This document shows, in pieces, positions 1 to 6,925 of a DNA stretch of 10,640 nt (position 1 is its first letter; each line of letters opens with the position of its first letter). A model generated the notes under the pieces. It saw only the letters and a program-made list of their open reading frames with translations. It made no database searches and was not told the DNA's origin. The DNA is from Acidobacteriota bacterium (lineage in GTDB: Bacteria; Acidobacteriota; Blastocatellia; Pyrinomonadales; Pyrinomonadaceae): assembly GCA_013698055.1 (NCBI GenBank), contig JACCVS010000803.1, positions 1-10,640 of the forward strand, read 5' to 3'. The position numbers and the translations under genes were made by a program.

Positions 1-21
1 AGGTAGTCGAGAAGCCACAGA

Positions 22-37
22 GGTTAATAAATTAACC
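22..37. repeat. Inverted repeat upstream of the HD-GYP gene
   Basis: A perfect 7-bp inverted repeat, GGTTAAT and ATTAACC, separated by AA. It lies about 85 bp before the chosen start of the HD-GYP gene. It is AT-rich in an otherwise GC-rich region and could be an operator for a dimeric regulator. No T-tract follows, so it is not an obvious terminator for a gene to the left. I found no convincing -35/-10 pair beside it. The function is inferred only. Confidence 0.35.
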
Positions 38-107
38 CTCGTGAGACTCTCCGTCACAGGTCACGAATTTCACCCCCGTCGGATTAGTTTTTGTTCGACT
101 TATTTTT

Positions 108-114
108 GGAGGAG
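108..114 (+). promoter_or_regulatory. Ribosome binding site deciding the HD-GYP start
   Basis: GGAGGAG lies 7 bases before the ATG at 122. It is a near-perfect Shine-Dalgarno sequence. The in-frame ATG at 41 has nothing comparable, so translation is called from 122. Confidence 0.75.
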
Positions 115-121
115 CCGAAGC

Positions 122-805
122 ATGTACGATCAAATGACGTTGGAGGCCTCTAACACCGCGACCATTAAACTGGTGAGCAGTAGTTGGGCTAATCATCTAA
201 CGCGCCTTTTGCAGCGCCTGAAAACAATCGGTCGCCTTCATAAGACGGACGGGACTGAGGCGCTGGTCAAACGACTCAAGCGCGACCGCCCTGAGACCTA
301 TTATCACAGCGTCCGCGTGTCGCGTGTCTCGCGTTCCATCGGGCGTGCCTTTGGTTTCGATGATGCGCGGTTGAAGCAGCTTTGTTACGCCGCCGTGCTG
401 CATGATGTCGGCAAGATACTCGTGCCCGAAGCTGTCTTGAATCGCCCGCGCAAGCCGACGCCAACGGAGCTTTTCATTCTTCACAAGCACCCGAGCTTTG
501 GTGCGCTGCTGGCTTCGTACTTCAACCTTCCGGCTGAGCTTCGCGTCCGCACGCAGCATCACCACGAGCGCTGGGACGGGCGCGGCTACCCGCACAAGCT
601 CGGAGGCTCGGACATCCCCTTGATGGCGCGCATCGTTCAGGTGGCGGACACTTACGACGCGATGGTCTCTGATCGTCCCTATCGCAAGGCGCTCAGCCAT
701 GAGACCGCCGCCGCAGAGCTTCGCAAGTGCGAAGGCAAACAGTTTGACCCGAGCGTGATCGAAGCGTTTCTAGATACTTATCCGTATAAGGTGTCTGAGG
801 TGTAG
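122..805 (+). CDS. HD-GYP-type phosphohydrolase (putative c-di-GMP phosphodiesterase)
   Basis: A 227-residue protein that is almost entirely an HD-GYP domain, the metal-dependent fold that hydrolyses cyclic di-GMP (or related cyclic dinucleotides) in the cytoplasm. Visible metal-site and signature residues, numbered from the ATG at 122, are H62, HDVGK (94-98), H123, the HHERWDGRGYP stretch (147-157) and the DTYDAM segment (177-181). All key positions, including the GYP triplet, are present, so an active enzyme is likely. Residues 1-50 form a short region with no recognisable receiver, PAS or membrane segment; the protein is therefore a stand-alone catalytic domain, whereas most family members carry a sensory domain. 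An earlier in-frame ATG at 41 would add 27 residues, but GGAGGAG sits correctly before 122. It is convergent with the minus-strand receptor gene and shares the terminator at 975-1005. The substrate is not provable from sequence: some HD-GYP proteins act on cGAMP or are general phosphohydrolases. Confidence 0.88.
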   Translation: MYDQMTLEASNTATIKLVSSSWANHLTRLLQRLKTIGRLHKTDGTEALVKRLKRDRPETYYHSVRVSRVSRSIGRAFGFDDARLKQLCYAAVLHDVGKILVPEAVLNRPRKPTPTELFILHKHPSFGALLASYFNLPAELRVRTQHHHERWDGRGYPHKLGGSDIPLMARIVQVADTYDAMVSDRPYRKALSHETAAAELRKCEGKQFDPSVIEAFLDTYPYKVSEV

Positions 806-807
806 TT

Positions 808-969
808 ATGAGTTCGTGGATGAAGCGGCGCATAGATCGCTCGCGCGCTCGTTGTCGGCGTGCGTTGCTGGAAAGTAAGGAAGCGCGCCGCACACAATCA
901 AAACCGGAAACGAATACGCAGGTTGCGCCAGGTTTCCGCGTCAAGTCTCACCCCGCAAGCGACAAGTGA
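808..969 (+). CDS. Possible small basic protein, 53 residues
   Basis: A short open frame begins two bases after the HD-GYP stop. It has a GAGG Shine-Dalgarno (797-800) inside the end of the upstream gene, 7 bases before its ATG, and it ends just before a strong terminator. That placement suggests translational coupling with the HD-GYP gene. The protein starts MSSWMKRR and its first 30 residues hold about ten arginines and lysines; the second half is Ser/Thr/Pro-rich and looks disordered. It has no signal peptide or membrane segment, and I do not recognise a family. A nucleic-acid or acidic-partner binding role would be a guess. It may also be a chance frame, since the region is short and GC-rich. 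Confidence 0.42.
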   Translation: MSSWMKRRIDRSRARCRRALLESKEARRTQSKPETNTQVAPGFRVKSHPASDK

Positions 970-974
970 AACTG

Positions 975-1005
975 AAAAGCCGCTCTCAAAATGGGAGCGG
1001 CTTTT
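975..1005. terminator. Intrinsic terminator between convergent genes
   Basis: AAAAGCCGCTC (975-985) pairs with GAGCGGCTTTT (995-1005), extended by a T-G and a C-G pair to 13 pairs around the loop AAAAT. The plus strand ends in CTTTTC, fitting termination after the HD-GYP gene and small ORF. The A-run on the left arm gives a matching T-run on the minus strand, so the same hairpin can also terminate the receptor gene, whose stop codon lies 30 bases away. Confidence 0.88.
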
Positions 1006-1034
1006 CTTCGCTTTACCCATCTACTTTCAATCGC

Positions 1035-4000
1035 TCAGAAATCGAAACGAATTCCGATCCGAATCTGACGCTGCCGCAGCGTGCGCGTCGGAACGAGGAA
1101 GGAATCCAGAAAAGCCTGTCGCTGTTCGGGTGTCGCCGTCGGGCTGAGGCCGGTGAAGTTGATGAACTCCGTGCCGAAGCTGAAGACGGTTTTGTTCAGG
1201 ACGTTGTCAATCTCGATGACGGGGCGCAGGCGCAGGCGCTCTGTTAACCTGAACTCGCGCGTGATATTGATGTCGAGAAAAAATTGACCTGGCCCGAGAC
1301 CGGCATTGCGCGGCAGGTTTCCCGTTTGACCGATGGTCGGCAGTGTGAAGGCCGAGAGCAGCGCGGAATTGAGCGGCGCGCCCGGCTCACGTGAGCGAAG
1401 CAGTGAGAGATCGCCCGTGAAGATGGGACGGTCATTGCCTACGTCATCAAGGTTGCGGTCGAGGCCTCCGACGGAGATGTTGAAGGGAGCGCTCGAAGCG
1501 AGACGCAGGATGGGCGAAAGACGGAGACGTCCGAGCCATGACGGCGTGTCGAATGTTCCTGAAAAGACGAAACGATGCCGGCGGTCGAGTAGGCTGCGCG
1601 AACGCTCAGCGCGAAAGTCGCCGACCGTGAGCGCGCTCGAAGTGTTAACGATGCCATCGTCAATCAGGCGCGAAAGGGTGTAGGCGGCGCGGAAAGAAAA
1701 GCCGAGGCCGGTCTTGCTGCGACGAAAGCGGCGGCGCAGCTCAAGCGTCAATCCGTGATAGAAAGTGTTGCCGATTGAAGCGAGCTGTTCGACTTGCGCG
1801 CGCGTCGGGTCGGGGCGGAGCGCGTTTAGAGCGTCGAGCGCGACTTCGAGCGTCGAGGTCGAGCTGATGCTGTTGAGATTGAAAATGGAGATGGGAACGC
1901 CGAACTCAAGTATGCGCCCGATGGCGTTTGGGTTGTTCGGGTCTGTGGGGCTTGCCGCAGATGTCGTGAAGCGCACGAGGTCTCCGGCGGTGGAAACGTC
2001 GTAGAGCGGGCGCGGGCAACCTGGACATGGCTCAAAATTCGGGAAGTCGCGCGAGAGAAGATAATCGCTGATGCTCCTGAAGCCAGAGGGCAATCGGGGA
2101 GCATTGGCGTTGAATTCTCGCATGAGATGAAGCCCGCGATTGTAGGTGTAGTTGGCCTCGAAGACGAACGAGCGATTTATCTCGCGCTCGAAGCCGACGT
2201 TGGCCTGATAGCTTTCAGGGATTCGCAGATCAGGATCGAGTTGGCGCGAAAAGCTCGTGTTAAGCGCACCGAACCGTTGGACGATACTGGAGTCCGACGT
2301 CAAGACCTGGGGAAAGCGCAGATTGGCGGCGATGAAAGCGCGTCTCTGTGCGGTGCTCTGAAGCCTGCCCGTCACGGGGTCGCGTAGGTCGTTCGTGTCA
2401 AAGAAACGTTGTTGCTGGCCGAGCGTGAAATCGTCAATCGTTCTTAAGAGAGCACGGTTGTAAAAAATTCCTGCGCCGAGGCGGATCACGGTCTTGCCTG
2501 TTTTGAAAGGATCGTAGGCGAGAGCGAAGCGCGGTCCGAAGTTATTACGGTCGCGGATGATTGATTCGTTCTCATAGCGCAAGCCGTAGCTCATCGTCAG
2601 GTTCGGTTTTAAGCGCCACTCGTCCTGCACGAAAAAGCCGAAGTAGGTATTTTGCTGCTCAGACTCGGTCTGGAAATTCTGGCGAAAGCGGCTCGGCGTA
2701 TTCGCCAGGAAGTCTGCGGCGCTTGAGAAGCTGAACGTGCCGGAGACATCCGAAAGGTCTATGAATGTCGAGCGAATGTGCTGGAAGTCTCCACCGAATT
2801 TCAGAGAGTGCGAGCCGACGATCCATGACAAAGTATCTTGTGCCTGAAAACGAGTCTCGCGGCGGTCGGTTGCGCCGGTAGTCGAAGAACCCGCGACGAG
2901 CGTGCCTGAGCGCTCGTCTGGATCGCCTGTCGGAAGCGGATCGTTCAAGGTAATCAAGACGACGGGGCGGCGTCCTCCGCTCGCAGAAATAGCGGGAGTC
3001 AGGCGCGAATACTGAACGCGCGCTTGATTAACAATTGTCGGCGAGAAGACGAGGTTGTCAGAATAAGAGATGGCATCCGTGTTGCGCGTTCTGCCGAGCA
3101 AACTTTCGGCGAGACGATTGCCGCCTCCAAACTGGCGCAAATTATTCTGGCGACCCAGTTGATAAAGCAGTGAGCCGTTGTGCAAATCTGAAAACTTGTG
3201 ATCTATGCGCGCCGTGAAGATGTGGTTTTTGACGGGCGTACTGATGCTCGAAACAAACGGCGAAATCCCTTCAGAGAGGCGACGTGGATCAATTAAGGTC
3301 GGCGCTGGAATATCAAAGAGGGGATTCTGTGTGTTGGGCACGAGCGTGTCTATCGTCGCCGTGTCGAGGATGGTGTCGTACTCGTAAGCCGTGAAGAAGA
3401 AGGTTCGCTTGCGCCCGTCGTAAAGTGGCAGCCTGACGGGGCCGCTAAAGGTAAAGCCCGGATTGCGCTGTTCAAACGGAAGGCGCGGCAGACCGAGAGA
3501 CGTGTTTCGCACCGTGTTGGAATTAAAGATGTCGTTGCGGTAGAAGGCGAAGGCGCGCCCGCGATAATTATTCGACCCGCCGCGCGTGCGGATGTTGATG
3601 CGCCCGCCGCTCGCTCGACCGTATTCCGCCGAAAACTGATTCGTGATGATCTGCACTTCTTCGACGGCTTCAATCGAAGGCTGGAACCGCTCGCGCGCGG
3701 CGCGGTCGTCATTGTTGTCGAGGCCGTCAATCGTGATGTTGTTCGAGTAAGCAGGCCCGCCAGAAAGCGCAAACGAGCCTGCTTCTTCCGGCGTGTTGCT
3801 CGGATTGGTGTTCCTGTCTTCGGCAAGGTCGCGCGTCGAGAGCGGTTCTTCCGTGACGCCGCCGAGCGTGAAGATCAAATCTAGCGGCGAGCGCGAAGAG
3901 TTGGGCAGGGCTTCGATTTCTTCCGTGGTGACAGTTCCACCGACGATTGTGCGCGTCGTGTCAATCGCCGGTGTTTCGGCTTCGTTGACGATGACCTGCT

Positions 4001-4388
4001 CGGCTGTCACGTCTGCCGGGCGAAGCGTGAAGTTGAGTTGGACATTCTGTCCGGCGATGGTCACGAGATTCGTTTTCTCTTCCGTCGCAAAACCCGCCGT
4101 TGCGACACGCACTGTGTACTCGCCCGGCTCAAGCTCGATGATCCGGTAGCGCCCCTCGTCGTCGGCAACGACGGTGCGCTCGACATTGGTTTTGACGAGC
4201 AGCGCCGTCACGGAAGCATTTGGAATGATCGCGCCGTTCTGGTCAGCAACGCGCCCGCTGATGGTCACGTTGTCGAGGTCTTGAGCGTGAGCGATTGCGG
4301 GCACAAGCTCCGACATGGCGACGAACGCCAGCAGTAAAATCGAGAGACGCGCTCCCATCGAAAAAAGGTGCGAGGGCTTGCGATTCAT
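1035..4388 (-). CDS. Oar-like TonB-dependent receptor with carboxypeptidase-regulatory domain
   Basis: A 1117-residue outer-membrane protein. Residues 1-35 are a signal peptide (basic start, hydrophobic core, probable cleavage after AHA). Residues 41-123 form a carboxypeptidase-regulatory-like beta-sandwich (ISGRVADQNGAIIPNASV, then DDEGRYRI and PGEYTV). Residues ~140-270 are the plug (ALPNSSRSP, then the ITIDGLDNND signature at 218-226, then EYGRASGG). The remainder is a long beta barrel ending in the typical terminal phenylalanine (RIGIRFDF). EQVIVNE at about 130-136 could serve as a TonB box. The architecture matches the Oar/SusC-like receptors abundant in Acidobacteriota, which import or bind large substrates using TonB energy; the ligand cannot be read from sequence. 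A lone CPGC motif (residues 788-791) sits in a likely surface loop. The start at 4388 is supported by AAGGAG (4401-4406), 12 bases upstream. It lies 255 bp downstream of hspR on the same strand with no visible SusD-like partner. Confidence 0.92.
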   Translation of the reverse strand: MNRKPSHLFSMGARLSILLLAFVAMSELVPAIAHAQDLDNVTISGRVADQNGAIIPNASVTALLVKTNVERTVVADDEGRYRIIELEPGEYTVRVATAGFATEEKTNLVTIAGQNVQLNFTLRPADVTAEQVIVNEAETPAIDTTRTIVGGTVTTEEIEALPNSSRSPLDLIFTLGGVTEEPLSTRDLAEDRNTNPSNTPEEAGSFALSGGPAYSNNITIDGLDNNDDRAARERFQPSIEAVEEVQIITNQFSAEYGRASGGRINIRTRGGSNNYRGRAFAFYRNDIFNSNTVRNTSLGLPRLPFEQRNPGFTFSGPVRLPLYDGRKRTFFFTAYEYDTILDTATIDTLVPNTQNPLFDIPAPTLIDPRRLSEGISPFVSSISTPVKNHIFTARIDHKFSDLHNGSLLYQLGRQNNLRQFGGGNRLAESLLGRTRNTDAISYSDNLVFSPTIVNQARVQYSRLTPAISASGGRRPVVLITLNDPLPTGDPDERSGTLVAGSSTTGATDRRETRFQAQDTLSWIVGSHSLKFGGDFQHIRSTFIDLSDVSGTFSFSSAADFLANTPSRFRQNFQTESEQQNTYFGFFVQDEWRLKPNLTMSYGLRYENESIIRDRNNFGPRFALAYDPFKTGKTVIRLGAGIFYNRALLRTIDDFTLGQQQRFFDTNDLRDPVTGRLQSTAQRRAFIAANLRFPQVLTSDSSIVQRFGALNTSFSRQLDPDLRIPESYQANVGFEREINRSFVFEANYTYNRGLHLMREFNANAPRLPSGFRSISDYLLSRDFPNFEPCPGCPRPLYDVSTAGDLVRFTTSAASPTDPNNPNAIGRILEFGVPISIFNLNSISSTSTLEVALDALNALRPDPTRAQVEQLASIGNTFYHGLTLELRRRFRRSKTGLGFSFRAAYTLSRLIDDGIVNTSSALTVGDFRAERSRSLLDRRHRFVFSGTFDTPSWLGRLRLSPILRLASSAPFNISVGGLDRNLDDVGNDRPIFTGDLSLLRSREPGAPLNSALLSAFTLPTIGQTGNLPRNAGLGPGQFFLDINITREFRLTERLRLRPVIEIDNVLNKTVFSFGTEFINFTGLSPTATPEQRQAFLDSFLVPTRTLRQRQIRIGIRFDF

Positions 4389-4481
4389 AAGCGGAACGCT
4401 CTCCTTGTCAGGTGCGAAGTAGCCCGTCGCACGCCCTCTTTAACGGAACGTGAATGAAAGATGACAGGCGAACCATCTGGA

Positions 4482-4501
4482 AAAGTTTAACCCGAAACTT
4501 T
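4482..4501. repeat. Inverted repeat in the receptor upstream region
   Basis: AAAGTTT and AAACTTT are perfect 7-bp inverted arms around a 6-base centre (AACCCG), about 95 bp before the receptor start. A second small inverted repeat, CTGTC/GACAG (4530-4547, 8-base centre), lies just further upstream. In the 255-bp gap between hspR and the receptor I see no good -35/-10 promoter pair and no clear terminator for the heat-shock operon. These repeats are the only structure I can point to; either could be an operator or a weak RNA hairpin. Confidence 0.35.
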
Positions 4502-4643
4502 GATAACGATTCAGCGGGAGTCCGAGAAGCTGTCGCCGATTAGACAGTGCAAAACTGACAATTGATTAGATATTGATGACGGAGACAGCGGGCGAACTGT
4601 AGCATCCTGCGCGAAGCAAGCACAAGGCATTGGAGCAGGGAAT

Positions 4644-5051
4644 TTACCTGCGTGTAACAGAGCGGCGGCGAAGGCGTAACACGGTCGCGTGCGAGGCTGG
4701 AATGAGCGCTCCGGCTTCGGGCGGAGGCGGAGCGTCAGTGAAATGCGCGAACTCTTCGGTGTGAGTTTGCAGGTATTCAAAGAAGCGCTCAAACTCGCGG
4801 TGCATGGCGTCCATCTTCTCGCGCATGTTGAGGATGATTTCAACACCCGCCAGATTCACTCCCAGATCGCGCGTCAAAGAGAGGATGACTTCAAGACGCT
4901 CAAGATCAGTATCCGTGTAAAGCCGCGTGTTGCCTTCCGAGCGCGAAGGCTTCAATAACCCTTCGCGCTCGTAGAGACGCAAAGTCTGCGGGTGAATCTC
5001 GTACTGCGTCGCCACCGCGCTGATCGTATATGTATGAGCTTTTCGCTTCAT
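4644..5051 (-). CDS. hspR: HspR-like MerR-family heat-shock repressor
   Basis: A 135-residue protein with a MerR winged-helix domain in its first ~75 residues. The segments YTISAVA, HPQTLRLYEREGLLKPSR, SEGNTRLYTDTDLERL and LGVNLAGVEIIL closely match HspR, the repressor that binds inverted repeats at dnaK promoters with DnaK as co-repressor. Residues 75-105 form a probable dimerisation coiled coil (MREKMDAMHREFERFFEYL). A proline-rich linker (PPPPEAG) and an arginine-rich tail (LRLRRRSVTRR) follow; I recall a similar basic tail in some actinobacterial HspR proteins. It is the last gene of the dnaK-dnaJ-unknown-hspR cluster, 30 bases after the unnamed gene. The ATG at 5051 is the first in frame after a stop, and no clear Shine-Dalgarno precedes it, which may keep repressor levels low. 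Candidate operators lie at the dnaK promoter. Confidence 0.9.
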   Translation of the reverse strand: MKRKAHTYTISAVATQYEIHPQTLRLYEREGLLKPSRSEGNTRLYTDTDLERLEVILSLTRDLGVNLAGVEIILNMREKMDAMHREFERFFEYLQTHTEEFAHFTDAPPPPEAGALIPASHATVLRLRRRSVTRR

Positions 5052-5081
5052 AACTTATGAAGGCAGAAATTAATTCCCCGA

Positions 5082-5570
5082 TTACTCTTCATCGGATTTC
5101 GATGACGAAAGATTCGGAGAAATTGTTGGCTTTGGCAATTCATTAAAAGTCACAAAAGGCAGCGATTGTGTGTCTCTCACGCCTTTAGCGTGCTTCTCGA
5201 AAACTGCCGTGTTTAAATCCAGAGCCTCGGGCAAATTCTCAAGCGCCCATGCTTTAGCTTTTGCCTTATCATAAGCGGGCTGTAGCTCAACGCGCACCCC
5301 GACCCCTGGATACGGCTTCTTAGCTCCTGTCATTTCATAATAGTCAACAGCAAGTTTACGCAACTCGGCGTCGAGTTCATCCACGTGGCCTCTGGCTTCT
5401 GAGATAATGTCCTCGTGGGTTTGCCATCTTTCGCTCTCTTTTAGCTGCTTGAGCATCGCCTCGCGCTCGCCCTTTGCCTTCGCTTCCTCTTCGCGCCAGT
5501 GTTCAAGATTGTGGGCAGCGTTGCGGATCAACTCTTTAATCTCAGAGTCACTCATGTCCGGGTTGCTCAT
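5082..5570 (-). CDS. Unnamed coiled-coil protein in the heat-shock cluster
   Basis: 162 residues with no named domain that I can assign. Residues 7-80 are strongly charged and helical, likely a coiled coil (EEEAKAKGEREAMLKQLKE, DELDAELRKL). A glycine/proline turn (KKPYPGVGVRVEL, 85-96) leads into a second block (AYDKAKAKAWALENLPEALDL, about 99-119, then FEKHAK), and the chain ends LPKPTISPNL plus a Ser/Asp/Glu tail. From memory, the pattern of coiled coil, VGVRV, AxxWAxxxLP, FEKxAK and P-x-TI resembles an unnamed family seen in phage genomes and metagenome bins; this is recollection, not a search. AAGG lies 6 bases before the ATG at 5570; a second ATG at residue 6 is possible. It lies 49 bases after dnaJ and 30 before hspR, so co-transcription is likely. 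It occupies the place of an accessory factor but does not look like GrpE, CbpM or a small heat-shock protein. It is soluble, with no signal peptide. Confidence 0.8.
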   Translation of the reverse strand: MSNPDMSDSEIKELIRNAAHNLEHWREEEAKAKGEREAMLKQLKESERWQTHEDIISEARGHVDELDAELRKLAVDYYEMTGAKKPYPGVGVRVELQPAYDKAKAKAWALENLPEALDLNTAVFEKHAKGVRDTQSLPFVTFNELPKPTISPNLSSSKSDEE

Positions 5571-5619
5571 TTGCCGCCTTCTCTCACTTCGCTGTTAAAT
5601 CTGCCGATTTACGGTTAGC

Positions 5620-6807
5620 TCACTCCAAGCCCATAGTGATACGCGGGTTCTCGGAATTGAGCTGTGCGTAACGTTTCAAGAGTTCCTTGGTCTCTTCCGA
5701 AATCACATCGGGTAGCGTGATCTGCACTTCGACAAACTGGTCGCCGCGCAACTGAGGGTTTCTCAAACTCGGCACGCCGCGCTCGCGCAGCCGAAACTTT
5801 TGTCCCGATTGCGTGCCGGGCGGAATGCGTAGCTGCGCTTTGCCCTCAACTGTCGGGACTTCGATCTTCGCCCCTAACGCCGCTTCCGGCACAGTGAGCG
5901 GCACGGTCACATAAATATTATCGCCCTTGCGCGTGAAATGTTTGTGCCGCCCGACGTTGGTGATAATGAAGAGGTCGCCAGGAGGCGCGCCCATTCGCCC
6001 GCCTTCGCCTTTGCCCGCAATCCGCACGCGCGAGCCTGTATCAACGCCCGCCGGAATGCGTATCTTGACCGTTTCGTTTTTCGGCAAGAGGCCGCTGCCT
6101 TTGCACAGTGAGCAGGGTTGACGACGCTTGCCCGCGCCTCCGCAGTCTGGACATTCCTGCGAGAATTTAAGCCGCCCACCCGCACGTTGCACCTGGCCTG
6201 AGCCTTTGCAGGTCGAACACGTGACGATTGAACCACCCGTATCGCCCGCTCCGTTGCAGCGCGTGCATTGCTCGGAGCGATTGACCGTGATGTTGGTCAT
6301 TAGCCCCGTGATGGATTCCTCAAAGGAAAGCGCCAGCGGCATCTCTATGTCTTTCCCGCGCTTTGGTTGAGGACGGGGCGGCTCGCGCTCTTGCTTAGCG
6401 GCTGACCCGCCAAAGAGGTCTGAGAAGATGTCCCGGAAACTTGAGCCGCCACCGCTAGTGCTGCCAGCGCCCGGCGCACCGGCAGCGCCCCAGTCAAAGC
6501 CTTCAAAGTCGAAGCCCGGAGCAGTGCGGCCACCACCAGCGCCGCTGCCGGGAGTCGCGCCGCGTGATGCGGCCTCGGCCAGATTGTCCGAGTACTGGCC
6601 GAAGCGGTCATAAACCTTGCGCTTCTTTTCATCACCGATCACATCGTGCGCCTCCGTGATGAGCTTGAAACGCTCTTCAGCGGATTTGTCGCCCGGATTC
6701 ACATCCGGGTGATGCTTGCGCGCCAGCCTCCGGTAAGCCTTCTTGATCTCATCCGGCTTCGCGTCACGCTTGATGCCCAGTACCTGATAATAGTCTTGCT
6801 TAGCCAT
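5620..6807 (-). CDS. dnaJ: Chaperone DnaJ (Hsp40, type I)
   Basis: A 395-residue co-chaperone that delivers unfolded clients to DnaK and stimulates its ATPase in the cytoplasm. The J-domain spans residues 4-70 with the catalytic HPD at 33-35. A Gly/Ala-rich linker (about 80-135) contains DIFSDLFGG. Four zinc-binding CxxCxGxG-type repeats lie at 181-188, 197-204, 219-226 and 232-239, then two client-binding beta domains (about 245-365). All parts of a type I DnaJ are intact. The open frame extends 10 codons upstream to 6837, but those codons (MPLVTCHCLS) are encoded by the intergenic heptamer repeat, while MAKQDYYQVLG is the usual DnaJ beginning, so the start is set at 6807. No clear Shine-Dalgarno precedes that ATG, suggesting weak or structure-dependent initiation. 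It follows dnaK by 118 bp. Confidence 0.97.
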   Translation of the reverse strand: MAKQDYYQVLGIKRDAKPDEIKKAYRRLARKHHPDVNPGDKSAEERFKLITEAHDVIGDEKKRKVYDRFGQYSDNLAEAASRGATPGSGAGGGRTAPGFDFEGFDWGAAGAPGAGSTSGGGSSFRDIFSDLFGGSAAKQEREPPRPQPKRGKDIEMPLALSFEESITGLMTNITVNRSEQCTRCNGAGDTGGSIVTCSTCKGSGQVQRAGGRLKFSQECPDCGGAGKRRQPCSLCKGSGLLPKNETVKIRIPAGVDTGSRVRIAGKGEGGRMGAPPGDLFIITNVGRHKHFTRKGDNIYVTVPLTVPEAALGAKIEVPTVEGKAQLRIPPGTQSGQKFRLRERGVPSLRNPQLRGDQFVEVQITLPDVISEETKELLKRYAQLNSENPRITMGLE

Positions 6808-6813
6808 TGAAAG

Positions 6814-6925
6814 ACAGTGACAAGTGACAAGTGGCAAGTGACGAGTAAGAAGAAGAACAAGACAGGCGAACAGGTACGCGCTCTTGTTTTAACTTGTCAC
6901 TCGTCACTTGCCACTCGTCACTGTT
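6814..6925. repeat. Heptamer-repeat inverted array between dnaK and dnaJ
   Basis: The dnaK-dnaJ gap is mostly two facing arrays of a degenerate 7-mer. The left arm (6814-6848) reads as CAAGTGA-type units: ACAGTGA, CAAGTGA, CAAGTGG, CAAGTGA, CGAGTAA. The right arm (6892-6925) holds the complementary units ACTTGTC, ACTCGTC, ACTTGCC, ACTCGTC, ACTGTT. The arms match at about 29 of 35 positions in direct register; in the minus-strand transcript three of the mismatches become G-U pairs, so a long hairpin with a ~43-nt loop is expected. One arm touches the dnaK stop codon and the other ends 7 bases from the dnaJ start. Similar short tandem heptamers are known between genes in filamentous cyanobacteria, and I recall them in Acidobacteriota. 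It could attenuate transcription, protect the dnaK mRNA 3' end, or hide the dnaJ start. Confidence 0.85.

Noticed and set aside
41..121. Upstream ATG at 41 as the start of the HD-GYP protein
   Set aside because: It would add 27 residues with no domain character, and the strong GGAGGAG lies just before the ATG at 122.
197..700. Minus-strand open frame opposite the HD-GYP gene
   Set aside because: It is a shadow of a convincing gene with all catalytic motifs; the antisense product has no recognisable features.
1333..4337. Plus- and minus-strand frames overlapping the receptor gene
   Set aside because: The 1117-residue receptor with signal peptide, plug and terminal Phe explains the region; the others show no domain or ribosome binding site.
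5082..5570. GrpE in the unnamed gene's position
   Set aside because: It is coiled-coil and of roughly similar size but lacks any GrpE C-terminal beta-domain signature I can recognise.
6808..6837. Ten-residue N-terminal extension of DnaJ
   Set aside because: It is encoded by the heptamer repeat; DnaJ proteins begin at the MAKQDYYQVLG-type sequence.
6814..6925. CRISPR array
   Set aside because: The units are 7-bp, degenerate, contiguous and in two opposite orientations, with no spacers.
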